Below, piece after piece: positions 35,491 through 43,729 of a stretch of DNA of 64,000 nt. Position numbers and translations under genes: made by a program. How positions within the stretch are numbered: position 1 is the stretch's first letter; every line of letters starts with the position of its first letter. Origin of the DNA: Tissierella praeacuta DSM 18095 (lineage in GTDB: Bacteria > Bacillota > Clostridia > Tissierellales > Tissierellaceae). The DNA is taken from the NCBI RefSeq assembly GCF_900128955.1, contig NZ_FQTY01000001.1:186001-250000 (forward strand), given 5' to 3'. The notes beneath the pieces are model-generated. The model saw only the letters and a list, made by a program, of their open reading frames with translations, made no database searches and was not told the origin of the DNA.

Positions 35491-36832
35491 AAATGAAAAA
35501 AGACTTTTAACTATTTTGTCAATTGTTATATTGATTTTAGGAAGCTATAAATTTATTATCACACCATTATCTAGTAAGATAGAAAGTCTAAAAGCACAGA
35601 AGCTAGAATATCAATCTAAAATAGACGAGATTAACCATATTCTTAGAAAGGAAAATAATATTAATAAGGAATGGGATGTCTTAAATAAAGAAAAAGCAGA
35701 TATAATAGCTAAGTATTTTCCAAAACTAGATCAAGCACAGGTAATATATTTATTAAATGAATTATTAAATCAAGAAGCAGTTTCGATTGTAGATATGAGT
35801 TTTAGCAGACCTAGTTATGAAGATATAGGTAATTTTCAGGTAAAGAATATGGCTATATCGGTACCATATAATGGTTCTTATAATGGAGTTGTAGATATTA
35901 TAAAAGCACTGAAAACTAGTCCTAGAAATATATTATTAGAAAGTGTATCTATGGATAGAGATAGTAAAGGAAAGATAAATGGCAATATGACATTAAAGGT
36001 ATATAGTCTAGATGGCATTGTAGATACAGATAATGATGTAATATATATAGATATAGCAAATGATGAAGTTAAGAACACTCCCTTTATTCCTTATGAGGAT
36101 TTTAAAGACGAACAAGTTGAAGATAATGAAGATATAAAGGATAATACAGAGTTAAAGCCTTATGTAGAAGAAATTTTATTAGATTTTGAAAATAAAAATA
36201 CATATTTTTTACCTTCTCAAGAGTTGGTAAAGGGCTCAGTCACTCAATCAGCTAAAGCTAAATCAAAGAAATTTTCTTTAAGATTTGAATATGATATTGT
36301 AGCTATTGAAGAAGAAAATCGTGGTTTTATAGATGTTTCTAATGATAATATAATAATTAAATATCCTCCAAATTCTATTGGACTCTGGCTTTATTCATAT
36401 GATTATTCACCTGCTACAGTTGGAGTTTTATTTCGTGGGCAAATGGGTGAGGAGATATATCTTCCTTTAACCAAGGGTATAGGATGGACTGGTTGGAAGT
36501 ATATAGAGGCAAATCCTCCAGAGGATCTAAATATTTATCCTATGAGATTAGATAAATTATATGTTGAAATTCCTAAGGATAGAGATAATTGTGGTGTACT
36601 CTTGATGGATAAACTTGAAGCAGTATATACTAGAAATATTGATGAAAATGGTAAAGACATGAATGCAGGAGATTATATTTTTCATGTGGTTAAAAGAGGA
36701 GATACTATAGAAAAAATAAGTATGGAATATTATAATACCAATAAATATAAAGACGAGATATTAAAGCTTAATGAAATGAAATCTACTGATAGCTTGCCTG
36801 CTGGAAAAATTCTTGTATTAAAAAAGCGATAA
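35456..36832 (+). CDS. pilO: PilO-like protein fused to a jelly-roll-like region and a C-terminal LysM domain
   Basis: This 458-residue protein starts at a TTG at 35456, as GGAG lies 6 nt upstream; ATGs from 35438 on would extend it without a ribosome site. Residues 1-190 are PilO-like: one membrane helix (LLTILSIVILILGSYKF), coiled coil and the fold around QVIYLLNELLNQEAVSIVDM. Residues about 235-400 form a beta-sandwich-like region (GFIDVSND, GLWLYSYDYSP, IGWTGWKYIEANPPEDL) similar to carbohydrate-binding modules. Residues 405-457 are a LysM domain (HVVKRGDTIEKIS, AGKILVLKK). The fusion suggests direct peptidoglycan contact by the alignment complex. Confidence 0.85.
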   Translation: MKKKIKMRELTKNEKRLLTILSIVILILGSYKFIITPLSSKIESLKAQKLEYQSKIDEINHILRKENNINKEWDVLNKEKADIIAKYFPKLDQAQVIYLLNELLNQEAVSIVDMSFSRPSYEDIGNFQVKNMAISVPYNGSYNGVVDIIKALKTSPRNILLESVSMDRDSKGKINGNMTLKVYSLDGIVDTDNDVIYIDIANDEVKNTPFIPYEDFKDEQVEDNEDIKDNTELKPYVEEILLDFENKNTYFLPSQELVKGSVTQSAKAKSKKFSLRFEYDIVAIEEENRGFIDVSNDNIIIKYPPNSIGLWLYSYDYSPATVGVLFRGQMGEEIYLPLTKGIGWTGWKYIEANPPEDLNIYPMRLDKLYVEIPKDRDNCGVLLMDKLEAVYTRNIDENGKDMNAGDYIFHVVKRGDTIEKISMEYYNTNKYKDEILKLNEMKSTDSLPAGKILVLKKR

Positions 36833-36844
36833 GAAGGTGAATAA

Positions 36845-38887
36845 ATGAGAAAATATAAATTAGTATCAACTATATTATTTATTGTTATAATTGCAATTAG
36901 TATAAATGTATATGCAGATAAAAATAGTCTTGATTATAAAAAAGGCTATGATGATGGTATACAAAAAGGAAGAAGAGATGGAACTTCTACTGGGAAATCT
37001 GATGCAAGGGATAAAACTAATACTATGAAAAGAGTTCTAGAATCTAATCTTAGGGACTATAGACGGGAGTTTAATATAAATGGTAAGTCCCAAGATTATA
37101 TTGATGGATTTAAAGAGGCTTATGAAGATGAATTTGAGGAAGCCTATTATACTGCATATAGGTTAGAAAATGGACAAGATACTATAATTATTTATGGTGC
37201 TGAAGATTTTGGAACTATTATGGGTAGAATAGACGGTTATATTGCATACAAGGATGGAAAGAAAAATGATTGGGAGAGATATATTCCTAGTGATAGAAAA
37301 ATAAAAGATATGTTTGAGCTAGATAAAGAGCTTAGAGAATATAGAGATGGATTTATAGATTTGTTTAAAAAAGCCTATAAGTTATCATTTGAAGCCGCTT
37401 TTCAAGTAGCAAAATTAGGTGAAGATGATTACTCATATGAAAAAGGGTTAGAAGATGGAGATGCATATGCTAAGGATTTAGCTACAATTAATGGAAGAAG
37501 GGATTATTTATTAGGACGTAGAAATGACTATACAAGAAATATGCCTTCTAATAGAGAAATCGTAGATATGTTTAACTTAAATAATGAGTCTAGGGAATAT
37601 AGAGAAGCTTTTTTAGCAGGGTTTGAATTTGGACAAAGTAAATCTGGGGGGAAAATTGATGGCGGATATATGGTTTATTATAATGATGCATTTAGAAAGG
37701 CTAATAAAGAAACTATAGAAACACCAGACTTAAATGGTGAAGAAGGTGGTAGAGCCATAGGTAAGATGAAGGGGGAATATGCGGCAATTATAGATGTTAC
37801 ATTGGGGAAAACTAATTCTTGGGAGATTCATAAAGTAAGTGATAGTTCTATTTCTAGGGAATATGGTCTTGACTTTCAATCTGATAATTATAGACTAGGG
37901 TTTATAATAGGATATTGGGATGAATTTATGAAATCATATAATGAAACCTATAAAAAACTTCAACAGGACAATAATAAGGTTAGAACATATACGGAAAAGA
38001 TCTCAATTGATGGCAAGAATAATATTGGAATACCTGAAGATGATAAATTTTTAGTAGATATTGAAGCTGGAACTTATTATAATGATGTAATTGTAACAAT
38101 AGATAGTATACCAACATCCTATATAAATCCTAATTCTACTAGACATACTCAAGCTTCTGGAGTTTATGGACTTAAAATTATGAATGTAGCAGGTACCTTT
38201 GATAAGAATAAAAAGATTACTATTAAATTTAAATCCTATGGAAAGGATATTAAATATGGAATATATAAATATCATTATAATAATTGGATATATATCCCAT
38301 CTAAACAAGAAGGAGATTATTTGGTTGCAGATATAAATTTAAATAATATTAATCGTTTTGGAAATATATATGCTGTTAGGGTGGATAATAAATTACCAAT
38401 ATTTCATGAATCTAGAGGACATTGGGCCAAGGATGAGATAAACACATATGTAAAGAGGGAAATTATCTATGGTTATCCAGATAAATCTTTTAAACCAGAT
38501 AATACGATTTCAAGGGGAGAATTTGTAACTATGTTAAGTAGATTATATAATTGGTATCCTCCATATGACTCTACAAACATAACTAAGTTTAAAGATTACA
38601 ATAAATTTGGTTATGCAGAAAAAGCAATATCCTATGCAACTTATTATAAACTAGTAAATGGATATGCCGATAATACCTTTAGACCAAATGCACCTATTAC
38701 CTACAAGGAAGTTGAAATTATAATGTCTAGAATATTAAATGATAGAAATTTCAAATGGGATTATTTTGCTAATAAAATGCTTTATGAAAAAAAAGTACGA
38801 TCAAATAGCAAAGATAGCATGAATAATAGAATAACTAGGGCAGAGTTTACTTATCTGTTATATCAATTAAATGAATGGCAATATTAA
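36845..38887 (+). CDS. Secreted repeat protein with C-terminal S-layer homology domains
   Basis: This 680-residue protein has a 24-residue signal peptide (ending NVYA). Four degenerate repeats follow (about 34-105, 120-190, 200-262 and 300-370) built on G-x-x-D-G-x-x-x-G turns, a P-S-D/N-R-x-I-x-D-M-F element and an aromatic Y-R-x-G-F helix. A beta domain (385-515) comes next, then two clear SLH domains (523-566 and 582-630) and a weak third. SLH domains bind pyruvylated wall polymers. Its place inside the pilus operon suggests a wall-anchored pilus component; this is inference. Confidence 0.82.
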   Translation: MRKYKLVSTILFIVIIAISINVYADKNSLDYKKGYDDGIQKGRRDGTSTGKSDARDKTNTMKRVLESNLRDYRREFNINGKSQDYIDGFKEAYEDEFEEAYYTAYRLENGQDTIIIYGAEDFGTIMGRIDGYIAYKDGKKNDWERYIPSDRKIKDMFELDKELREYRDGFIDLFKKAYKLSFEAAFQVAKLGEDDYSYEKGLEDGDAYAKDLATINGRRDYLLGRRNDYTRNMPSNREIVDMFNLNNESREYREAFLAGFEFGQSKSGGKIDGGYMVYYNDAFRKANKETIETPDLNGEEGGRAIGKMKGEYAAIIDVTLGKTNSWEIHKVSDSSISREYGLDFQSDNYRLGFIIGYWDEFMKSYNETYKKLQQDNNKVRTYTEKISIDGKNNIGIPEDDKFLVDIEAGTYYNDVIVTIDSIPTSYINPNSTRHTQASGVYGLKIMNVAGTFDKNKKITIKFKSYGKDIKYGIYKYHYNNWIYIPSKQEGDYLVADINLNNINRFGNIYAVRVDNKLPIFHESRGHWAKDEINTYVKREIIYGYPDKSFKPDNTISRGEFVTMLSRLYNWYPPYDSTNITKFKDYNKFGYAEKAISYATYYKLVNGYADNTFRPNAPITYKEVEIIMSRILNDRNFKWDYFANKMLYEKKVRSNSKDSMNNRITRAEFTYLLYQLNEWQY

Positions 38888-39347
38888 CAATGGAGGATCT
38901 AGTATTAAAAAAGGATATACTTTAGTGGAATTAATAGTGACAATAGCACTACTTGTCATTGTCATATCCATAGGTATCCCTAGTATAAAAGTGATATTTA
39001 ATACTAGAGAAAAGAAAGAATTAATAGAATTTAGAAGGAATATTATCTTTGCTAGAAATAGTGCTATAGTAGAGAATTGTATCTATGCCTTAACTATAGA
39101 TGTTAATAAAAATAGATATATAATTACTAAAGACAATGGAGCAGGTATTAATATAGTAAAAAACATTAAGTTTTCAAATGGGATAAAAATTAAAGGTAAT
39201 AATTTTAATGGATATACAAGATTTTATCCAAACGGTGCTCCGAATAATTCAGGAACTATTTTACTTACTAATAAGAAAATGCAAATTATAGAAATAACTA
39301 TAACACCAGCAACTGGTAAAGTTAATCTTTATGTAAATGGTAGATGA
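38871..39347 (+). CDS. Minor pilin, GspH/FimT-like
   Basis: This prepilin of up to 158 residues has a leader ending KKG before YTLVELIVTIALLVIVISIGI, then a GspH-type domain (EFRRNIIFARNSAIVENC, TRFYPNGAPNNSGTI, GKVNLYVNG). The first ATG at 38871 overlaps the SLH gene by 17 nt and has no ribosome site. A GGAGG at 38892-38896 sits 7 nt before an in-frame ATT at 38904, which would give the compact leader MKKG. The start is therefore uncertain. It opens the second minor-pilin set. Confidence 0.83.
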   Translation: MNGNINNGGSSIKKGYTLVELIVTIALLVIVISIGIPSIKVIFNTREKKELIEFRRNIIFARNSAIVENCIYALTIDVNKNRYIITKDNGAGINIVKNIKFSNGIKIKGNNFNGYTRFYPNGAPNNSGTILLTNKKMQIIEITITPATGKVNLYVNGR

Positions 39348-39361
39348 AAAGAGGTATTAAC

Positions 39362-39787
39362 TTGAATAAAAAGGGATTTACTTTAGTTGAAACTATATTA
39401 GGGTTATTTCTATTAGGGTTAATTTCAGTTGCGATTTTACCAATAATCAATATATCTTTTATTAGACTTGAAAATCATAAGATAAAAATGGAAATGTTAT
39501 ATATTGGGGAAATGTCAATGGAAAAAATTAAAGCATTTGATGCAAATAGTGAATCTGAATTATTTATCTATGATACTAGTGTATCTGAAATAATAAAGTT
39601 GTTTAAAGAATATGATAATATTGAAATAAATATACCTAAAAAAGAAAATGATGATAAATATTACTTAAAAATATGTAAAAGTCAGAAAATGGATTCATTA
39701 TGGACAGTTTCTATATCCGTATTTCACAACAAAAAGAGGAGTAATATAAGAAATGTGGAATATAAAGGGTACATACCTTCAAAATAA
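39362..39787 (+). CDS. Minor pilin, GspI/PilV-like
   Basis: This 141-residue prepilin has the leader MNKKG before FTLVETILGLFLLGLISVAIL and a small domain with the GspI-like GEMSMEKIKAFD. The TTG at 39362 has GAGG 7 nt upstream and is preferred. An ATG at 39344 overlapping the previous stop (ATGA) would add six residues. It belongs to the second minor-pilin set between the FimT-like and GspJ-like genes, the same order as the gspH-I-J-K pseudopilin genes of type II secretion. Confidence 0.82.
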   Translation: MNKKGFTLVETILGLFLLGLISVAILPIINISFIRLENHKIKMEMLYIGEMSMEKIKAFDANSESELFIYDTSVSEIIKLFKEYDNIEINIPKKENDDKYYLKICKSQKMDSLWTVSISVFHNKKRSNIRNVEYKGYIPSK

Positions 39788-40319
39788 AGGATTTACATTA
39801 ATAGAAATAATATTATCATTGACAATATGCTCATTAATCATATTGCCTCTTTTTAGTATTTTAAAATTTTCTATGGACGCATGTACTATAGGAGATGAAA
39901 AAGATGAATTAATGTTAAATGGCAGATATGCTATTGAATATATTAAGGAAGAAGTTAAATCTGCTGACAAGATAATTTTATCAGATAAGATAGAAGGTCT
40001 AAAGAAGAAATTTCCTACTAATATAGGGTTTGTTATTATGATTATAGATGATGACAATGGTTATAATCTGTATAAATATAGTACCTATTATATGAAAAAC
40101 AATAAAATTATAAGGTTAGCTTGTAATCTTAAAAATAATAAATATCCCTCTTATATTAAGTTTGATGGATATAATGAACTTTGTGGATTTGTAGATAATA
40201 TAGGAGATACAACAGTTGATATAGAAAATTCTATTATTGGTTTACACTTAAAATTCAAGCATAATCATGAGAAATTAGAATTAAAATCTGATATTTATAT
40301 TAGATGTCCAATAGATTAA
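39753..40319 (+). CDS. Minor pilin, GspJ/PilW-like
   Basis: This 188-residue prepilin starts at the ATG at 39753, 11 nt after GAGGAG, and overlaps the preceding gene by 35 nt. The leader ends QNKG before FTLIEIILSLTICSLIILPLF. The globular part includes the GRYAIEYIKEEVKSADKI helix typical of PilW/GspJ. It is the third gene of the second minor-pilin set. Confidence 0.82.
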   Translation: MWNIKGTYLQNKGFTLIEIILSLTICSLIILPLFSILKFSMDACTIGDEKDELMLNGRYAIEYIKEEVKSADKIILSDKIEGLKKKFPTNIGFVIMIIDDDNGYNLYKYSTYYMKNNKIIRLACNLKNNKYPSYIKFDGYNELCGFVDNIGDTTVDIENSIIGLHLKFKHNHEKLELKSDIYIRCPID

Positions 40320-40337
40320 TAAATATTTGGAGGTTCT

Positions 40338-41369
40338 ATGAAAGCCAGATGTGGATTTATTTCTGTTGTCTGTTTGATTGTTATGTGTGTACTGATGGTT
40401 ATGGTGTTATACCTAGAATATATTACTGGATTAGAGAATTTAATATTGAATTCAGCTATAAATAATATTCAATCATATTATTTATCAGAAGGAAAAATAT
40501 ATATGATATTAAATGAAGATAAATACTACCATAACCAGTTATATCCAATTCTTGTAGAATATTTTAAAACAATGCCTTATTCAAAACCACCTAGGGATAT
40601 TATAATAGAGAAAGAAGATTTAGACCTAGGTGATAGATTGGACAAAGTAGTAGTAGATATTATAGATAGGGAGAATAAAAAAGATTTAAGGCTTAGAGCT
40701 AAGAGTAATTTTAATGGTTTAAAAACCATATTAAAATCCGATATAAAATTATTTAATGAAGTTGTAGAAATGGAGATTCCAGTATTAGATACAGACTCCA
40801 TAGAAACTAGATATAAAGAAAAATTAAAGGATTTATTACTAAATATATCAAATAAAATCAATATAAAGAATTGTAGTAAACCAAATAATATTTATGGTAT
40901 AGATTTATTGGATTTTAATAATATAGTTCTGGATAATGAAGGTAATGATAATTTTAAGATATCTGCCTTTAGAGATACGATGTTAGTGCCATATACAGAG
41001 ATATTTAATGATAAAGAAATATTTATAATTTTAAGAAGTTCCAATGACCATCCTACTAATTTCTTTGTTGGATCTACCCATACTCCAAATCAGCTTATAA
41101 AGCTTTCAGGTATTATATATGTTGAAGGAAATATAACAATATCTAAGGATTTTCAATTTAATGGTATAATAATAGTAAAAAATGGAGACATAAAAATAGA
41201 TTATGATGTAAAAATTGATATTAAGGGATTGTCGATTGTTCAAAATATTACTAATAATGATTTTCTAGAAAATCCTAATATGTTTTATAGCAGACATTTT
41301 GTTTATAAATATGGTATCTATTTACCTGGATTTATTGAAACAAAAATAAATTTAATAAAAATTGATTAA
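40338..41369 (+). CDS. PilX/GspK-like minor pilin component
   Basis: This 343-residue protein has an N-terminal hydrophobic helix (FISVVCLIVMCVLMVMVLYLEY) preceded by KARCG, which resembles a degenerate prepilin leader. The large extracellular domain includes a beta-helix-like end (LIKLSGIIYVEGNITISKDF, GIIIVKNGDIKI) similar to the polymer-like end of PilX/DUF4900 proteins. Placed last in the second set, it corresponds to the GspK position. GGAGG precedes the ATG. The family assignment comes from position and the N-terminus, since sequence similarity is weak. Confidence 0.65.
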   Translation: MKARCGFISVVCLIVMCVLMVMVLYLEYITGLENLILNSAINNIQSYYLSEGKIYMILNEDKYYHNQLYPILVEYFKTMPYSKPPRDIIIEKEDLDLGDRLDKVVVDIIDRENKKDLRLRAKSNFNGLKTILKSDIKLFNEVVEMEIPVLDTDSIETRYKEKLKDLLLNISNKINIKNCSKPNNIYGIDLLDFNNIVLDNEGNDNFKISAFRDTMLVPYTEIFNDKEIFIILRSSNDHPTNFFVGSTHTPNQLIKLSGIIYVEGNITISKDFQFNGIIIVKNGDIKIDYDVKIDIKGLSIVQNITNNDFLENPNMFYSRHFVYKYGIYLPGFIETKINLIKID

Positions 41370-41385
41370 AATAGGAGGGAAGATA

Positions 41386-41652
41386 ATGAAACTACATAAT
41401 CTAATAGAAGATGAAGTATTTAATGCAATCGATAGTATAAAAAATGAAGTTCAAGTTAAATGTTTATGTGAAAAATGTAAATTGGATATAGCAGCCATAG
41501 CATTGAATAATTTAAGCCCTAAATATATAGTAACTGAAGAAGGGTATGTATATGCCAAGGCAAATAGTATGAATTATCAATTTAATACTGATGTAATAGC
41601 TGCTGTAACAGAGGCAATGAAAATCGTAGGTAAAAATCCTAAACATGATTAG
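41386..41652 (+). CDS. comFB: ComFB family protein
   Basis: This 88-residue cytoplasmic protein has the late-competence ComFB pattern: LHNLIEDEVFNAIDSI, the Cys pair CEKCKLDIAAIALNNL, and PKYIVTEEG with a C-terminal VIAAVTEAMKIV. ComFB-domain proteins in cyanobacteria and other bacteria have been described as cyclic dinucleotide receptors affecting motility. Here it is the last gene of a pilus locus controlled by a c-di-GMP riboswitch. The ATG at 41386 follows AGGAGGG. Confidence 0.87.
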   Translation: MKLHNLIEDEVFNAIDSIKNEVQVKCLCEKCKLDIAAIALNNLSPKYIVTEEGYVYAKANSMNYQFNTDVIAAVTEAMKIVGKNPKHD

Positions 41653-41661
41653 GTGGTAAAA

Positions 41662-42183
41662 TTGAAAAATATTGTATTAATAGGTATGAGTGGAGTAGGA
41701 AAAACAACCATTGGCAAATCTTTATCAATTGTATTAAACAGAAGATTTGTTGATACTGATAATCTCATTGAAAATAAAAAAGCTATGAAGATTGAAGAGA
41801 TTTTTAAAACATATGGGGAAGATTATTTTAGAAAACTAGAATTCCAGATTGTTAAAGAATTATATAAGGAAGAAAATTTAATAATATCTACAGGAGGGGG
41901 TATAGTATTAAATAGTAACAATATAACCATGCTCAAAGAAAATGGCATAATAATATTTTTGGAATCCTCAATAGATAATCTTGTGAATAATATTAAGAAG
42001 TCTACTACTAAAAGACCTTTATTAGATAATGGAAAAGATATATATAATGATATGAAAATTATGTATAACAATAGAAAAAAATTGTACTTATCTTCTTCAG
42101 AATTTATAATTTTTGTTGATGGAAAGTCAATTGATGAAATTGTCTATGAAATTTTAAGAAGATGTGTTAAAATTAACTCTTGA
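41662..42183 (+). CDS. aroK: Shikimate kinase
   Basis: This 173-residue kinase phosphorylates shikimate. It has the P-loop GMSGVGKTT near residue 10, the DTDNLIE substrate motif, the FRKLEFQ segment and the STGGG motif. The TTG at 41662 is preferred, with AGGTGG 5 nt upstream; a GTG at 41653 overlaps that site. It restarts the aro group after the pilus locus, 9 nt after comFB. Confidence 0.92.
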   Translation: MKNIVLIGMSGVGKTTIGKSLSIVLNRRFVDTDNLIENKKAMKIEEIFKTYGEDYFRKLEFQIVKELYKEENLIISTGGGIVLNSNNITMLKENGIIIFLESSIDNLVNNIKKSTTKRPLLDNGKDIYNDMKIMYNNRKKLYLSSSEFIIFVDGKSIDEIVYEILRRCVKINS

Positions 42184-42208
42184 GGTAAATAATACAGACT
42201 GATATAAT
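42180..42208 (+). promoter_or_regulatory. Promoter candidate of aroQ-efp
   Basis: TTGAGG at 42180-42185 and TATAAT at 42203-42208 are 17 nt apart and an extended TG precedes the -10. It overlaps the aroK stop and lies 28 nt before the aroQ ATG. Confidence 0.6.
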
Positions 42209-42235
42209 AAAGTGGAAAGTGGAGGAAATTTGATT

Positions 42236-42670
42236 ATGAAGGTACTTATTATCCATGGTCCAAATCTAAATCTCTTAGAAAAGCGAGATAATTTTATATA
42301 TGGTGGTAAATCCTTGGAGCAAATTAATGAACTTATTAGGAATAGAGCCATGGAGTTGGACATGGATGTTGAAATTTTTCAATCAAACCATGAGGGAGAG
42401 ATTGTGGACAAAATTCAGGATGTTATAATATCTAGATATTCAGGTTTAATTATTAATCCAGGGGGATTTACCCACTATAGCATAGTAATTAGGGATGCTA
42501 TAGAAATGCTGGAAGTTCCCGTAATAGAGGTTCATCTATCTAATATCTCTGGAAGAGAAAACTTCAGAAGAGAATCTGTTATAGCTCCTGTTTGCACTGG
42601 ACAAATATCAGGTTTAGGGTCTATTAGTTATTTAATAGCTATGGATGCCTTAAAATTATTGAATAAGTAG
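42236..42670 (+). CDS. aroQ: Type II 3-dehydroquinate dehydratase
   Basis: This 144-residue dodecameric enzyme converts 3-dehydroquinate to 3-dehydroshikimate. Family motifs are VLIIHGPNLNLLEKR at the N-terminus, QSNHEGEIVDKI, NPGGFTHYSIVIRDAI and EVHLSNISGRENFR, with the catalytic His and Tyr positions in place except that the usual catalytic-loop Tyr region reads REDNFIYG-like (RDNFIYGG). The ATG at 42236 has GGAGG 10 nt upstream; a TTG at 42230 is an alternative. Confidence 0.93.
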   Translation: MKVLIIHGPNLNLLEKRDNFIYGGKSLEQINELIRNRAMELDMDVEIFQSNHEGEIVDKIQDVIISRYSGLIINPGGFTHYSIVIRDAIEMLEVPVIEVHLSNISGRENFRRESVIAPVCTGQISGLGSISYLIAMDALKLLNK

Positions 42671-42689
42671 AACATAGGAGGGTAAAAAT

Positions 42690-43247
42690 ATGATATCAGC
42701 AAGTGATTTTAGAAAGGGTATAACATTTGAAATGGATGGAGATGTATATCAAATAGTTGATTTTCAACATGTTAAACCTGGGAAAGGAGCAGCTTTTGTT
42801 AGGACAAAGATAAAGTCTGTAATGTCTGGAGGAACTAAAGAGGTAACATTTAATCCAACAGAAAGATTTCCAAAGGCTCAGATTGAAACTAAGGAAATGC
42901 AATATTTATATAATGATGGGGAATTGTATTATTTTATGGATACTGAAACCTATGAGCAGCTGCCATTAGAGAAGGAAGCTGTAGAAGATGCAATGGTTTA
43001 TTTAAAAGAAAATGATAATGCTACTATTAGATTTTATCATGGAAAGGCTTTTGAAGTAAATGCACCAAATTTTGTTGAATTAGAAGTTACTGAAACTGAG
43101 CCAGGTGTAAAAGGAGATACTGCTTCAGGTGCTAATAAACCAGCTACTGTAGAAACAGGTGCAGTTATAACTGTTCCTTTATTTGTGAATATAGGAGATA
43201 TAATAAAGATAGATACAAGAACTGGTGAGTATTTATCAAGAAAATAG
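42690..43247 (+). CDS. efp: Elongation factor P
   Basis: This 185-residue factor rescues ribosomes stalled at polyproline stretches. It shows the N-terminal KOW-like domain with the [13 protein letters not shown] loop, whose lysine or neighbouring residue is the modification site in other species. Two OB domains follow ([40 protein letters not shown] end). AGGAGGG precedes the ATG. It commonly follows aroQ in Firmicutes. Confidence 0.96.
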   Translation: MISASDFRKGITFEMDGDVYQIVDFQHVKPGKGAAFVRTKIKSVMSGGTKEVTFNPTERFPKAQIETKEMQYLYNDGELYYFMDTETYEQLPLEKEAVEDAMVYLKENDNATIRFYHGKAFEVNAPNFVELEVTETEPGVKGDTASGANKPATVETGAVITVPLFVNIGDIIKIDTRTGEYLSRK

Positions 43248-43287
43248 GTAATAATGTTTTTAAAATATAAAATTAGGAGGGTTAAGA

Positions 43288-43626
43288 ATGGAATATTTAA
43301 TACAAAAAGTTTCTTATTTAAGAGGGTTAGCAGATGGTTTAGGAGTTGACGAAAGTTCCAAAGAGGGTAAATTATTACTTCAAATAGTAGATGTATTAGA
43401 AGAATTTACTGACGTATTAAATGAAACTATTGAAAATCAAGAAGAATTAGAAGAATATGTAACATTTATTGATGAGGATTTAGCAGATGTAGAAGATGAG
43501 ATATATGGAACTGACGAAGATTATGATGAAGATTATGATTATGATGATTTTGATTTTGATGATTTTGATGATTTCTGCGATGATGAAGATTGTTGTTGTC
43601 ATTGTGGAGAAGAAGACGAAGAATAA
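43288..43626 (+). CDS. CD1247 N-terminal-domain protein with acidic Cys-rich tail
   Basis: This 112-residue protein's N-terminus (VSYLRGLADGLGVDESSKEGKLL) is the clostridial CD1247 domain, followed by a helical segment and a strongly acidic Asp/Tyr run (residues 74-95). The tail is CDDEDCCCHCGEEDEE, with five cysteines and one histidine, which could bind a metal. Other members end in a zinc-ribbon-like CPxCG. Function unknown. It lies between efp and the spoIIIA operon and ends in a strong terminator. The GAT repeats in this stretch are coding. Confidence 0.85.
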   Translation: MEYLIQKVSYLRGLADGLGVDESSKEGKLLLQIVDVLEEFTDVLNETIENQEELEEYVTFIDEDLADVEDEIYGTDEDYDEDYDYDDFDFDDFDDFCDDEDCCCHCGEEDEE

Positions 43627-43636
43627 TTTATTAAAA

Positions 43637-43671
43637 GATTCTAAAGCTAAAAGCTTTAGAATCTTTTTTTT
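43637..43671 (+). terminator. Terminator before the spoIIIA operon
   Basis: A 12-bp perfect stem (43637-43648 with 43652-43663), an AAA loop and eight Ts separate the CD1247-family gene from spoIIIAA. Confidence 0.92.
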
Positions 43672-43679
43672 ATTTTTTG

Positions 43680-43707
43680 GAATATATAGATTGTACAATC
43701 ATAGAAT
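43680..43707 (+). promoter_or_regulatory. Candidate SigE-type mother-cell promoter of spoIIIA
   Basis: GAATATA at 43680-43686 and CATAGAAT at 43700-43707 approximate the SigE -35 and -10 consensus (KMATATT, CATACAMT), with spacing one base short of usual. It lies 22 nt before the spoIIIAA start, where SigE control is known in B. subtilis. Confidence 0.45.
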
Positions 43708-43729
43708 TTATATAAAGGAGGGACAGGTT

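Noticed and set aside
43515-43580. Tandem GAT-rich repeat
   Set aside because: It is codon repetition for an Asp/Tyr run in a coding frame, not a DNA repeat element.
43496-43729. Upstream extension of spoIIIAA
   Set aside because: It would read through the acidic CD1247-family gene and a strong terminator. The GTG at 43730 has an ideal ribosome site.
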